From assembly GCF_025717675.1 (NCBI RefSeq), contig NZ_JAJIRT010000011.1, forward strand, positions 1 through 64,000: 64,000 nt of DNA, read 5' to 3'. How positions within the stretch are numbered: position 1 is the stretch's first letter; each line of letters begins with the position of its first letter. The position numbers and the translations under genes are program-made. Of this stretch, positions 37,876-46,837 are shown piece by piece. Source of the stretch: Paucibacter sp. DJ2R-2. Its GTDB lineage: Bacteria > Pseudomonadota > Gammaproteobacteria > Burkholderiales > Burkholderiaceae_C. The notes under the pieces were generated by a model, which saw only the letters and a program-made list of their open reading frames with translations, was not told where the DNA came from and made no database searches.

Positions 37876-39363
37876 ATGTGGACCGATAACTTCCGGGGCG
37901 AAAAAACGGCGCGCAAGGCAGCCCCTTTGCACGCCATGCTGCAGCACCTGCCCCTGCTGCTGGGCTTGTTCTGCCTGATGCCTCCCGCAGCTGCTGTGGC
38001 GCAGACGCGCGCCAAGGCGACCGCTGCCGCAGCCGCCAGCAAGGCCGCGAGCAAAGCCGCTCCGGCGCCCGCCGCCGAGCGCAGCGCCACACAGAGCCAG
38101 TGTGGCGAGGAAGACGCTTTGCCGTCCAGCTCGGGCCGCGACACCCAGATGCTCGATTCCAGCGCCATCGATCCGCGCAGCCAGCTGCAGGAGCTGGTGG
38201 ACCGGGCCTTGCAGCGCAGCCAGTCATTGGGCGCGGCCACCTTGCTGGCGCAGGCCGCGCATGCCGACTGGCAGGAAGCGCGTGCGGCGCGCTTGCCCCA
38301 GATCAATTTGGGCGGATCGCTCAACCACATCGGGCTGAAGTCCGACAACCGGCCTCTGGAACATGGCATGCAGGGCCGCGCCATCCTCAGCATCAGTGCG
38401 CCACTCTATGACTTCGGCCGCACGGCACAGCTCGCCAACTGGCGCAGCCAGCTGGCCGAATCGGCCCGGCTGGGGCTGGCCAGCGCCGAGCAGCAGCTGG
38501 CCTTGCAGACGGTTGCCTTGGCCATGGACCGCAGCCGCTATCAGCTGCAAGCCCAGGTCTATGCGCAGTACGTGCGCAAGATGGCCTGCCTGGTGGAGGC
38601 CCTGGACACCATCGTCAAGGCGGACCGAGGCCGTGCCAGCGAACTGGTGCAGGCGACCAAGAACAAGCAGCAGGCCGAGCTGGCCGTGCAGCAGACCGAT
38701 TCTGCACTGGCCCAGGTCGAAACCCAGCTGCGTCGCTTCGTCGGCGATCAGCTGCCGCGCAGTGCGGTTTATTCGGCCTTGCTGATTCAGGTACCCGATT
38801 TGTCCGAGATGCAGCGCGATGTGGCCTTGTCTCCCGAAGTGGGCCAACTCGACGCGCAGGCCAAGGCGCAGGCCAGCTACGCGGAATCAGTCGCCGCAGG
38901 CTACAAGCCGCAGATCAATGTCATCGGCACCAGCACGGCCATGGCCGGGATGAGCAAGGGCGGTGATTGGTCGGCCGGGCTCAGCGTGTCGATGCCCCTC
39001 TACAACGCCACGGCCGAGCCGGCCATCAGTGCGGCCCGCAAGCGGGCCCAAGCGGCAGTTTTGCAGCGCGAGGATGGCATCGAGGCGCGCCGTTACCGAA
39101 TCGCCGACATCCATGAATCCGCGGTCTCGTCCTTCGACCGGGCGCGCCGTATTGTCGACATCCTGCGCAACAGCGACCGCTTGCGCGCCTCCACCTTGCA
39201 GCAGTGGCAGCAACTCGGGCGCCGCTCGCTGTTCGACGTGATGGGCAGCGAAGCCGACTATTTCTCCTTGCGGGTCGCCCATGTCAACGCCTTGTTCGAC
39301 GGCCAGCAGGCGGTTGCCATGATGTGGTCCATGGGGCGCGGCGTGCTGACGCCGATTCGCTGA
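37876..39363 (+). CDS. TolC-family outer-membrane channel protein
   Basis: This is a 495-residue protein and the third component of the type I system. The N-terminal 43 residues form a longish signal peptide ending in AVAQ. An alanine/lysine-rich linker (44-90) follows, with a cysteine near residue 75. The OEP repeats then start with LQELVDRALQRSQSLGAATLL and the second half near residue 300. Both halves show long amphipathic helices and the short strand motifs INLGGSLNHIG and AILSISAPLYDFGRTAQ, then INVIGTSTAM and SAGLSVSMPLYNATAEP. The ATG at 37876 was preferred to 37831 because it gives a shorter signal region. The length fits LapE-like channels. Confidence 0.9.
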   Translation: MWTDNFRGEKTARKAAPLHAMLQHLPLLLGLFCLMPPAAAVAQTRAKATAAAAASKAASKAAPAPAAERSATQSQCGEEDALPSSSGRDTQMLDSSAIDPRSQLQELVDRALQRSQSLGAATLLAQAAHADWQEARAARLPQINLGGSLNHIGLKSDNRPLEHGMQGRAILSISAPLYDFGRTAQLANWRSQLAESARLGLASAEQQLALQTVALAMDRSRYQLQAQVYAQYVRKMACLVEALDTIVKADRGRASELVQATKNKQQAELAVQQTDSALAQVETQLRRFVGDQLPRSAVYSALLIQVPDLSEMQRDVALSPEVGQLDAQAKAQASYAESVAAGYKPQINVIGTSTAMAGMSKGGDWSAGLSVSMPLYNATAEPAISAARKRAQAAVLQREDGIEARRYRIADIHESAVSSFDRARRIVDILRNSDRLRASTLQQWQQLGRRSLFDVMGSEADYFSLRVAHVNALFDGQQAVAMMWSMGRGVLTPIR

Positions 39364-39412
39364 GCCGCGCTGCCTGCGTACCTTGCCCTTAGGCCTTGCT
39401 GACTGCTGAACC

Positions 39413-40861
39413 ATGACGACGACTGCTGCCCGCCCACGCCTGGTTATCTACACCGTGCTGACCGGTTCCAAGGAGCCGCTGGGTGACCCGCTGGCCGGCA
39501 TGCCGTCTGGCCTGCGCCAGGACAGCGACCTGGAGATCGGCTTCGTCTGCTTCACCGACAACCGGGCCTTGCGATCCGAGGTCTGGCAGTTCCGCTACAT
39601 CGACGACATCCCTTTGCCGGCCGAGAAGCTCTCGCGTCGACCCAAGGCCTTGCCGCATGAGTATCTGCAGGACTGGGACTACAGCCTCTACGTCGACAAC
39701 ATCGTCGTCTTCAAACGTCTGCCGCAGCAGCGCGATCTGGCCCTCGATGCGCCGGAGTTCGCCGCCGGCAGCCCCGTCTTTCGCACCTTCCCGCACACCA
39801 CCCGCAGCAACCCGCAGCAGGAGGCCGAGGCCATCATCCAGCTCGGCTACGAGAGCGCCGAACGCATTTGTGGTCAGCTTGATTTCTACGCCGGCAAGAA
39901 GGCGCTGGCCGAGATCACACCGCTGAGCACTTGCACGGTGATCCTGCGCCAGCACATGCACCCGACCCTGATCCGCTTCGGCCAAACCTGGTGGGAGCAG
40001 ATCCTCAACTTCTGCAAGCGCGACCAGATGTCCTTCGATTTCGCGCGCCAGTGGAGTGGGGCGCAGATCCGCTACTTTGCCGGCCTTAAGCATGACAACG
40101 ACTTGATTCAGAACTCGGCCAATATCAGCCCCAACCGGGTTCACGCCAACTTCGACGCCGTGCGTTACGCCTGGCAGCATCGCAGCGATGCGGCCGCGCA
40201 GAAGGATCCGCGTCAGCATTACCTGGATCATGGTCGGCATGAGGGCAAGCCGTTCAGCGCGCCCCTGGAGCTGCTGGAATTCCTCTGCCACCGCCATGGC
40301 TCCAGCCTCGGTTCGCGAATCGCGCCGCGCCGGCAGATGGCCAGCGCTTTGCAGCAGCTGCTGCAGCCGCGCCGCCAGGCCGGCGGTCGGCTCTTGCTGG
40401 TCCAGGTGGCGGCAGCCGGGCCGCTGGCCTTTGATGCCGAGGAGCGAGCCCGTGCCGAAGCCGCGCTGTGCGCTTTTCTGCCGGCCCATCGCGGCACGCG
40501 TATCGACTTGACCGAGGCCCAGTTGGCCGGCGGCCAGCTCGCCTTCCGGCCCGAGGACGGTGGCTTTGACATGGTGCTGGTGATCGGCGCGCCGGGTGCG
40601 TCTTTGCGCGCGATCCACACCTTGGTGGCCGGCGCGCTCTTGCCGAGCGGCCTGCTGTGCCTGCTGGGCAGCGAAGACTGCGAGCTGTCCGAGGTGGCGG
40701 CCGTGGAGGCGGCGCTGACGGCGCGCCTGGGCGGCACCGGCCGCTGCCGGGCCCAGCTCCATGGCGCGCAGCATGACGGCGCCACCGAGGCCCTGGCCAA
40801 TGGCTTGCTGGCCTTTTCCTGGGCGCCTTCGGCGGCTGGCCCGGCCCTGGCGAAGAGCTGA
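39413..40861 (+). CDS. Glycosyltransferase-like protein (DUF616/TOD1-MUCI70-type domain) with extra C-terminal region
   Basis: This is a 482-residue protein. The first 270 residues resemble the TOD1/MUCI70 (DUF616) hexosyltransferase-like domain: RLVIYTVLTGSKEPLGDP, then FVCFTDNRAL, SRRPKALPHEYLQDWDYSLYVDN, which carries the acidic site, and an HTTRSNPQQEAEAI segment. TWWEQILNFCKRDQMSFDFA is also typical. The last 190 residues, from about 295, are not recognised; they look like an alpha/beta domain (RLLLVQVAAAG, MVLVIGAPGA, LLPSGLLCLLG), perhaps a degenerate methyltransferase. It stands 49 bp after the TolC gene, so it is probably co-transcribed. The donor and acceptor are unknown. Confidence 0.75.
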   Translation: MTTTAARPRLVIYTVLTGSKEPLGDPLAGMPSGLRQDSDLEIGFVCFTDNRALRSEVWQFRYIDDIPLPAEKLSRRPKALPHEYLQDWDYSLYVDNIVVFKRLPQQRDLALDAPEFAAGSPVFRTFPHTTRSNPQQEAEAIIQLGYESAERICGQLDFYAGKKALAEITPLSTCTVILRQHMHPTLIRFGQTWWEQILNFCKRDQMSFDFARQWSGAQIRYFAGLKHDNDLIQNSANISPNRVHANFDAVRYAWQHRSDAAAQKDPRQHYLDHGRHEGKPFSAPLELLEFLCHRHGSSLGSRIAPRRQMASALQQLLQPRRQAGGRLLLVQVAAAGPLAFDAEERARAEAALCAFLPAHRGTRIDLTEAQLAGGQLAFRPEDGGFDMVLVIGAPGASLRAIHTLVAGALLPSGLLCLLGSEDCELSEVAAVEAALTARLGGTGRCRAQLHGAQHDGATEALANGLLAFSWAPSAAGPALAKS

Positions 40862-40890
40862 GCGTCTTTCCCTTTGTTGTTTCGGGCGCC

Positions 40891-40908
40891 AGCCTTGGCG
40901 CCAAGGCT
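40891..40908. promoter_or_regulatory. 18-bp perfect palindrome between two glycosyltransferase genes
   Basis: AGCCTTGGCGCCAAGGCT is fully self-complementary, and an overlapping GGCGCCA/TGGCGCC hairpin extends it to the left (40885-40902). It sits in the 137-bp gap 40862-40998. It could be a transcription pause or a protein site; no T-run follows. Confidence 0.35.
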
Positions 40909-40998
40909 TACAGTGCACTCAGCTGGGCGCCTCGAGCCCTGCGTCCAGTGAGCGCCTTGCTGCTCGCTTCCACTGATTTCCACCACAGCTAGATCTGC

Positions 40999-41919
40999 AT
41001 GCGCGTCAACGTTCTCAGTTATGAGCCGGCCGGTGGCTGGATTCTTTACGACTACGCCGCCCGCCTGGCCGCCGCGCTGGCGCCCCATGTGCAGGAGGCG
41101 GTGGTCGGTTTTTCGCAGATGCCGGGTTTTGATGTCACCCTGCATGTCAATTACGCCTGTCTGCGCCAGGTCCAGGTGCCAGGCCTGCACTGCACCATGG
41201 TGACCCATATCGACACGCCGGAGAAGTTTGCACTGGTGCAGGCCCAGGCGCGCGCTGGCATCTGGGGTTTGTGCATGTCCGAAGAAACGAGCCGACGGCT
41301 CAGCACCTTGACGGGTGTGCCCCGATTTGCGAACTTCGCACCACCGGCCATGCTGCCGGGTGAGCGGACCCGGCGTACCGTGATGGTCTCGGGCCGCCTG
41401 TATGAAGACGGCCGCAAGAACGAAGCCTGGGTGTCTGATTTCGCCCGGGCCTTCCGACCTGGCGATCTGCTGCTGCGTGTGATGGGCGCCGGCTGGGAGG
41501 CTCGCCTGGCCGAGCTGATCGCTGAGGGCTATCAGGTCGAGCACCAGCCGCAGTTCGAGCGCGGCCGCTATATCGACTGGCTGCGTAGCAGCGACTACCT
41601 GCTCTACACCGGCAACGACGAGGGCGCGCTCTCCACCCTGGATGCCTTGCTCTACGGCGTCACGCCCATCGTCACGGCACAGGGCTACCACCTGGAGCAA
41701 GAGGGCGACATCATCACCTACGCCACCCATGAGCAGCTCCTGGCGGTCGCCCAAGGCCTGCAGCGTGAGCTGGACGAGATCCACGCGCGCCGTCAGCGCC
41801 TCAGCGACTGGGACGGCTTCGCGCGTCGCCATGTGCAGCTGTGGCAAGGCTTGCTCGCTGCGCCGGCAGCCCCTGTCGATCCGGCCGCTGCGGTTCAGGC
41901 CGTGCCTGCAGTCGCTTGA
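40999..41919 (+). CDS. Glycosyltransferase, GT-B fold (group 1-like)
   Basis: This is a 306-residue protein. The C-terminal half has the nucleotide-sugar half of GT-B enzymes: MVSGRLYEDGRKNEAWV, LLLRVMGAGWEARLAELI, a RGRYIDWLRSSDYLLY segment, then GNDEGALSTLDALLYGVTPI, in which the EGA-S motif plus E/D supply the donor-binding acidic residues. The N-terminal half starts with MRVNVLSYEPAGGWILYDYAA and contains THIDTPEKFAL. It is short for a full GT4 enzyme (usually 350-400). It probably adds a sugar in the glycan pathway of this cluster. Confidence 0.82.
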   Translation: MRVNVLSYEPAGGWILYDYAARLAAALAPHVQEAVVGFSQMPGFDVTLHVNYACLRQVQVPGLHCTMVTHIDTPEKFALVQAQARAGIWGLCMSEETSRRLSTLTGVPRFANFAPPAMLPGERTRRTVMVSGRLYEDGRKNEAWVSDFARAFRPGDLLLRVMGAGWEARLAELIAEGYQVEHQPQFERGRYIDWLRSSDYLLYTGNDEGALSTLDALLYGVTPIVTAQGYHLEQEGDIITYATHEQLLAVAQGLQRELDEIHARRQRLSDWDGFARRHVQLWQGLLAAPAAPVDPAAAVQAVPAVA

Positions 41920-41931
41920 GCCCAGGCCCCC

Positions 41932-42435
41932 ATGACGCCGAACCCCGCCATGCCCCCTAGTCTGGAATCGATCGTGCACCAGGGCCTGAACCTGGCCTTG
42001 ATCCTGCGACACCACCACCGCCAGGACGGCATCACTTTCTTCACCGGCGACGACAGCACCCAGCAGCTGGGCTATATGCATCGACCTCAGGGTTATGTGA
42101 TTGCGCCCCATGTGCACCTGCCGGTGCCGCGTCAGGTGCAGTTCACCCAAGAAGTGCTGTTCATCAAGAGCGGCCGGGTGCGTGTGGACTTTTACAGCCC
42201 GGAGCAGCAGTACCTGCGCTCGGCGGTGCTGGAGGCCGGCGATGTGGTCTTGCTCGCCCAGGGCGGCCATGGCTTCGAGATGCTGGAGGCGGCCGAGATC
42301 ATCGAGGTCAAGCAAGGCCCATATGCCGGCGACCGCGACAAGCTGCGCTTTTCCCCGGTTTCCGCCGCGGAGCTGAGAAGCGCCGAAATTTCCTCTGCCG
42401 CTGCGGCGGCCACGACCCAAGGAGCCGATCTGTGA
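41932..42435 (+). CDS. Cupin-fold protein of the sugar-modification cluster
   Basis: This 167-residue cupin has motif 1 around YVIAPHVHLPVPRQVQFTQEVLFIKSGRVRVDFY and motif 2 around EAGDVVLLAQGGHGFEMLE. The histidines in PHVH and GGHGF and the glutamate would bind a metal. Length and wording resemble small cupins found beside perosamine-type aminotransferases in surface polysaccharide clusters, whose role is usually not known. It starts 12 bp behind the GT gene and its stop overlaps the following GTG start, so it is translationally coupled to the aminotransferase. Confidence 0.78.
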   Translation: MTPNPAMPPSLESIVHQGLNLALILRHHHRQDGITFFTGDDSTQQLGYMHRPQGYVIAPHVHLPVPRQVQFTQEVLFIKSGRVRVDFYSPEQQYLRSAVLEAGDVVLLAQGGHGFEMLEAAEIIEVKQGPYAGDRDKLRFSPVSAAELRSAEISSAAAAATTQGADL

Positions 42436-43586
42436 TCGCTGTCAATGAACCCCTGCTCGACGGCAACGAGCGTAAATACCTGCTGCAAGCCATCGACAGC
42501 GGCTGGATCTCGTCCGAAGGTCCCTTCATCACCGAGTTTGAAGCTGCTTTTGCCGCGCGTGTGCAGCGCCAGCATGCGATCGCCGTCAGCAATGGTTCGG
42601 TGGCACTCGATGCGGCCGTGGTGGCGCTCGGTATCGGCCCCGGCGACGAGGTGATTCTGCCCAGCTTCACCATCATTTCCTGCGCTGCGGCCATCGTGCG
42701 TGCCGGTGCCACGCCGGTGGTGGTCGACTGCGATCCGCTGACCTTCAATATGAGCGCAGCGGCGGTGGCCGCCCGCATCACGCCGCGCACCAAGGCAGTG
42801 ATGGTGGTCCACCTCTACGGCCTGCCGGTCGATATGGACCCCTTGCTGGAATTGGTCCAGCGCCACGGCCTCAAGCTGATCGAGGATGCCGCCGAGATGC
42901 ATGGCCAGACTTACAAGGGTCGGCCCTGTGGCAGCTTTGGCGACATTTCCACCTTCAGCTTCTACCCGAACAAGCACATCACCACGGGCGAGGGCGGCAT
43001 GATTGTCTGCAACAGCCCCGAATTGGCCGCCCATTGCCGCAGCCTGCGCAACCTCTGCTTCAAGCCCGAGCAGCGCTTCGTCCATGAGGAGCTGGGCTGG
43101 AATATGCGCATGACCAATCTGCAAGCCGCCCTGGGCCTGGCCCAGCTCGAGCGCCTGGACGAGTTCGTGGCGCGCAAGCGCCGCATGGGTCAGCGCTACA
43201 CCGAGCTGCTGGCCGGCACGCCGGGCCTTCAGCTGCCCGTGGCTCAGACTGCCGAGGCCGACAACATCTACTGGGTCTACCCCCTGGTGCTCGACGATGC
43301 GGTGCCGCTCGATGCCAAGGCCATGATGAAGGCCTTGGGTGAGCGGGGCATTGGCACACGTCCCTTCTTCTGGCCCATGCATGAACAGCCGGTCTTTCGC
43401 AAGATGGGACTCATGGCGGGCGAGTCGCATCCGGTGTCCGAGCGCATCGCCCGGCGCGGCTTCTACATTCCCAGCGGCCTGGCCTTGAGCGAAGAGCAGA
43501 TGGTGACCTCGGCGCAGGCGGTGCGAGAGGTGATGGAACAGGCCATGAGTGCGACCCAGGAGCATGCCCATGTCCAGCACGCCTGA
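42432..43586 (+). CDS. per: DegT/DnrJ/EryC1/StrS aminotransferase, probable GDP-perosamine synthase
   Basis: This is a 384-residue PLP enzyme of the sugar aminotransferase family. Its start (NEPLLDGNERKYLLQAIDSG, WISSEGPFI) and SFYPNKHITTGEGGM with the PLP Lys181 closely resemble RfbE/Per enzymes that convert GDP-4-keto-6-deoxymannose to GDP-perosamine. EDAAEMHG carries the PLP-ring aspartate, and MRMTNLQAALGLAQLERL is the typical dimer segment. The gmd gene 0.9 kb downstream would supply the substrate. GTG start at 42432 overlaps the cupin stop (GTGA). The exact sugar is inferred from similarity and context. Confidence 0.8.
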   Translation: MIAVNEPLLDGNERKYLLQAIDSGWISSEGPFITEFEAAFAARVQRQHAIAVSNGSVALDAAVVALGIGPGDEVILPSFTIISCAAAIVRAGATPVVVDCDPLTFNMSAAAVAARITPRTKAVMVVHLYGLPVDMDPLLELVQRHGLKLIEDAAEMHGQTYKGRPCGSFGDISTFSFYPNKHITTGEGGMIVCNSPELAAHCRSLRNLCFKPEQRFVHEELGWNMRMTNLQAALGLAQLERLDEFVARKRRMGQRYTELLAGTPGLQLPVAQTAEADNIYWVYPLVLDDAVPLDAKAMMKALGERGIGTRPFFWPMHEQPVFRKMGLMAGESHPVSERIARRGFYIPSGLALSEEQMVTSAQAVREVMEQAMSATQEHAHVQHA

Positions 43587-44385
43587 AATGGCGGCCGTGT
43601 CCGCCGACGCCCGTTTTGCGCTCTACACCCGCTACTACGACCTGCTCTACGCCGACAAGGACTATGCAGCCGAGGCCGCCTATGTGGCCGCTCTGATTCG
43701 TCAGCGCCTGCCGCAGGCCCGCCGGATCCTGGAGTTGGGCTGTGGCACCGGTGCCCATGCCGAGCATCTGGCTCGCCTGGGTTTCACGGTGCATGGCACC
43801 GACCTCAGCGACAGCATGCTGGCCCGCGCCGAGGCGCGCCGGGCCGCCTTGCCCGAGGAGCTGTCTGAACGCCTGAGCTTCGGACCCGGCGATGCCCGCG
43901 AGGTGCGCGTGGGGCAGGGCGGCGGAGCCGATTTCGACGCGGTCATCACCCTGTTCCATGTCATGAGCTACCAGACCAGCAATGCCGATCTGCAGGCCGC
44001 GCATGAGACCGCCGCCTGGCATCTGGCGCCCGGCGGTGTGTTCGTGCACGACCATTGGTATGGCCCGGCCGTGCTCAGTCAGCAGCCGCAGACGCGTGTG
44101 CGCCGGCTCGGCGATGCGCAGATGCGTGTCACCCGCCTGGCCGAGCCGGTCATGCACTGGTCGCGCAATGTCTGCGACGTCAACTACACCATGCTGGTCG
44201 AGCCCGCGGACGGCAGTCCCATGCAGCAGTTCCATGAAACCCACCCCATGCGCTACTTGTTTGCGCCCGAGTTGGAACTGATCGAAGGCGCGCGCTGGCG
44301 CGATGCGAAGCACCTGGCCTGGCTGGAGCAAGGCCAGCCGGACGCCCGCCACTGGGCCGCCGTGCGGGTTCTGAGCCTGGCCTGA
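43570..44385 (+). CDS. Class I SAM-dependent methyltransferase
   Basis: This is a 271-residue protein with a Rossmann methyltransferase core. ARRILELGCGTGAHAEHLARLG is motif I, with VHGTDLSDSMLARAEARR after it, then FDAVITLFHVMSYQTSNAD (motif IV) and HLAPGGVFVHDHWYGPAV. The pattern fits small-molecule or sugar methyltransferases in O-antigen clusters. The start at 43570 has AGGAG seven bases upstream; GTG 43549 and ATG 43564 are alternatives. It overlaps the aminotransferase end by 17 bases and is the last plus-strand gene before a terminator. Confidence 0.82.
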   Translation: MSSTPEMAAVSADARFALYTRYYDLLYADKDYAAEAAYVAALIRQRLPQARRILELGCGTGAHAEHLARLGFTVHGTDLSDSMLARAEARRAALPEELSERLSFGPGDAREVRVGQGGGADFDAVITLFHVMSYQTSNADLQAAHETAAWHLAPGGVFVHDHWYGPAVLSQQPQTRVRRLGDAQMRVTRLAEPVMHWSRNVCDVNYTMLVEPADGSPMQQFHETHPMRYLFAPELELIEGARWRDAKHLAWLEQGQPDARHWAAVRVLSLA

Positions 44386-44407
44386 AGTTCATGGCTCGCC
44401 CCATGAA

Positions 44408-44432
44408 GAAAGCCGCCCGAGGGCGGCTTCTT
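44408..44432. terminator. Bidirectional terminator between convergent methyltransferase and gmd genes
   Basis: GCCGCCC (44412-44418) pairs with GGGCGGC (44421-44427), flanked by GAAGAAA on the left and TTCTTTG on the right. It lies between the two stop codons. Confidence 0.75.
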
Positions 44433-44450
44433 TGATGGCGCTGCGGCCGA

Positions 44451-45584
44451 TTACTCGTGGTGGTCGTAGGCGTTGAAGCCGGCCAGTTTGACCAGGCTGT
44501 CGCGCTTGGCGGCCGTGTAGTCGCTCTGGACCATTTCCTTGACCATCTCTGCAAACGTGATCTGTGGCTGCCAGCCGAGCTTGTCTCGCGCCTTGCCGGC
44601 ATCGCCCAGCAGAGTCTCCACCTCGGTGGGGCGGAAGTAGCCGGGGTCCACGCGCACGATCACATCGCCGGGCTTGCAGCGCGGCGGCAGATTGCGGGTC
44701 AGCTCGGTCTTGGCCACGGCCGTCACCACGCCAACCTCGTCCACGCCCTGGCCCTGGAACTCAATCGTCAGGCCCAGTTCGGCGCCGGCACGCTGGACGA
44801 AATCGCGCACGCTGTGCTGTACGCCAGTGGCGACGACGAAGTCCTCGGCTACCTCTTGCTGCAACATCAGCCATTGCATATGGACATAGTCTTTGGCATG
44901 GCCCCAGTCGCGCAGGGCGCTCAAATTGCCCAGGTAGAGGCAGTTCTGCGTGCCGATGGCGATGCGGGCGATGGCGCGGCTGATCTTGCGGGTGACGAAG
45001 GTTTCACCGCGCACCGGGCTTTCGTGGTTGAACAGGATGCCGTTGCAGGCATACATGCCGTAAGCCTCGCGGTAATTGACCGTGATCCAGTAGGCGTAGA
45101 GCTTGGCCACGGCATAGGGGCTGCGCGGGTAGAAGGGCGTGCTTTCGCGCTGCGGGGTTTCTTGCACCAGGCCGTAGAGCTCGGAGGTGCTGGCCTGGTA
45201 GAAACGGGTCTTTTTCTCCAGCCCTAGGATGCGGATGGCCTCCAGCAGGCGCAGGGTGCCGATGCCATCGACATCGGCCGTGTACTCGGGTTGCTCGAAG
45301 CTGACGCCCACATGGCTCATGGCGCCCAGGTTGTAGATCTCGTCAGGCTGCACCTGCTGGACGATGCGGATCAGATTGGTGCTGTCGGACAGGTCGCCGT
45401 AATGCAGTTGCAGGCGCGGGTCGGGTTCATGCGGGTCCTGGTACAGATGGTCGACACGGTCGGTGTTGAACATGCTGGAGCGGCGCTTGATGCCGTGGAC
45501 CTTGTAGCCCTTGTCCAGCAGCAGCTCGGCCAGGTAGGCGCCGTCCTGGCCTGTCACGCCGGTGATCAGTGCGGTTTTGCTCAT
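44451..45584 (-). CDS. gmd: GDP-mannose 4,6-dehydratase
   Basis: This 377-residue short-chain dehydrogenase/reductase converts GDP-mannose to GDP-4-keto-6-deoxymannose. The NADP motif [15 protein letters not shown] is at residues 8-22. [17 protein letters not shown] is the typical nucleotide-sugar segment. The catalytic Thr/Glu region is [16 protein letters not shown], and the Tyr-x-x-x-Lys pair is [26 protein letters not shown] follows. An AAGGGA ribosome binding site precedes the start. It is transcribed leftward, opposite to the rest of the sugar genes, and would feed the perosamine synthase-like enzyme. Confidence 0.97.
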   Translation of the reverse strand: MSKTALITGVTGQDGAYLAELLLDKGYKVHGIKRRSSMFNTDRVDHLYQDPHEPDPRLQLHYGDLSDSTNLIRIVQQVQPDEIYNLGAMSHVGVSFEQPEYTADVDGIGTLRLLEAIRILGLEKKTRFYQASTSELYGLVQETPQRESTPFYPRSPYAVAKLYAYWITVNYREAYGMYACNGILFNHESPVRGETFVTRKISRAIARIAIGTQNCLYLGNLSALRDWGHAKDYVHMQWLMLQQEVAEDFVVATGVQHSVRDFVQRAGAELGLTIEFQGQGVDEVGVVTAVAKTELTRNLPPRCKPGDVIVRVDPGYFRPTEVETLLGDAGKARDKLGWQPQITFAEMVKEMVQSDYTAAKRDSLVKLAGFNAYDHHE

Positions 45585-45829
45585 GAATGTCCCTTGCTGT
45601 ACATGCCGTGAAGAATAGGGCCTGTCCGGTCGCCCAGATCCTGCGAACAGTCACCGGCAGCGGCCTCAATTCCCCGAGCGGCCGGCCGATACCTCCGGCC
45701 GCCCGAGTTGTGCCGTAATTCTCGCCTTCAACGGTGCATTGGCCCGGCCGTGATCGGCTATCTTTGCTCCGGTCGAGGGTGCGGCTTGTGCGGCACCCGG
45801 TTTTCCAGGAACAGCAGCGAGCCCCCTCT

Positions 45830-46837
45830 ATGCCCAGCCACAGCGCCCCGCCGCCCGCGGACCTCCGCAAACTGCTCGATGTCTATGTGCACCCGCAGGC
45901 CCTGGTCGAATCGCAACAGATCGGCGCCGGCAGCCGGGTCTGGGCCTTCAGCCATGTCCTGCCCGGTGCGCGCATCGGTTGCGATGCCAATATCTGCGAC
46001 CATGTCTTCATCGAGAACGATGTCGTGGTCGGCGACCGGGTCACCGTCAAGTGCGGGGTGCAGCTCTGGGACGGCGTACGCATCGAGGACGATGTCTTCA
46101 TCGGCCCCAATGTCACCTTTTCCAACGATGCCTTCCCGCGCAGCAAGCAGCGGCCCGAGCGCTTCGTTCAGACCCTGGTGCGCAAGGGCGCCAGCATCGG
46201 CTCCAACGCCACCATCCGCCCCGGTCTGACCATCGGTGCCAACGCCCTGGTCAGCGACGGCGCGGTGGTCACCCGCGATGTGCCGCCGAACGCCATCGTC
46301 GCCGGCAACCCCGCCCACATCACCGGTTACGCCAACACACCGCATCTCGACCTGCCGGGCCAGACCGTGGCGGCCGGGCCGGCAGCGGCGGCTGCAGAGT
46401 TGCCGCGTCTGAATGTGGCCCGCGCCACCTTGCACCGCCTGCCCAAGATCGTGGACATGCGCGGCGCCTTGTCCTTTGGCGAGATCGGTGCCCATCTGCC
46501 CTTCACGCCGCAGCGCTTCTTCATGGTCTACGACGTGCCCAGCCGCGAGGTGCGGGGCGAGCATGCGCACCGGGCCTGCCACCAGTTCCTGGTCTGCGTC
46601 AAAGGTTCGGTCGGCTTGGTGGTGGACGACGGCACCGGGCAGCGCGACGAGATCCTGCTCGACAGTGCCCGCCTGGGCCTGCACATCCCGCCCATGGTTT
46701 GGGGCATCCAATACCAGTTTTCGGCCGATGCCGTGCTGCTGGTGCTGGCTTCGGACACCTATGCCGCCGACGACTACATCCGCAACTACGACGAATTCCT
46801 GGCTGCCGTGGCGGCCGGCGCGGGAGGCCAGGCATGA
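45830..46837 (+). CDS. Fusion of hexapeptide-repeat acyltransferase and sugar 3,4-ketoisomerase (FdtC-FdtA/WxcM-like)
   Basis: This is a 335-residue two-domain protein. Residues 15-175 are a left-handed beta helix acyltransferase, with [20 protein letters not shown], the [11 protein letters not shown] loop and VVTRDVPPNAIVAGNPA. Residues about 195-325 are a WxcM/FdtA-like cupin: RFFMVYDVPSREVRGEHAHR, with the catalytic His pair in EHAHR and CHQFLVCVKGSV, and PPMVWGIQYQFS. FdtA/QdtA enzymes move the keto group of dTDP-4-keto-6-deoxyglucose to C3; the acyltransferase would then acylate the amino sugar. The partner aminotransferase follows with an ATGA overlap. No rmlAB genes are in the window, so the nucleotide carrier is uncertain. 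Confidence 0.85.
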   Translation: MPSHSAPPPADLRKLLDVYVHPQALVESQQIGAGSRVWAFSHVLPGARIGCDANICDHVFIENDVVVGDRVTVKCGVQLWDGVRIEDDVFIGPNVTFSNDAFPRSKQRPERFVQTLVRKGASIGSNATIRPGLTIGANALVSDGAVVTRDVPPNAIVAGNPAHITGYANTPHLDLPGQTVAAGPAAAAAELPRLNVARATLHRLPKIVDMRGALSFGEIGAHLPFTPQRFFMVYDVPSREVRGEHAHRACHQFLVCVKGSVGLVVDDGTGQRDEILLDSARLGLHIPPMVWGIQYQFSADAVLLVLASDTYAADDYIRNYDEFLAAVAAGAGGQA

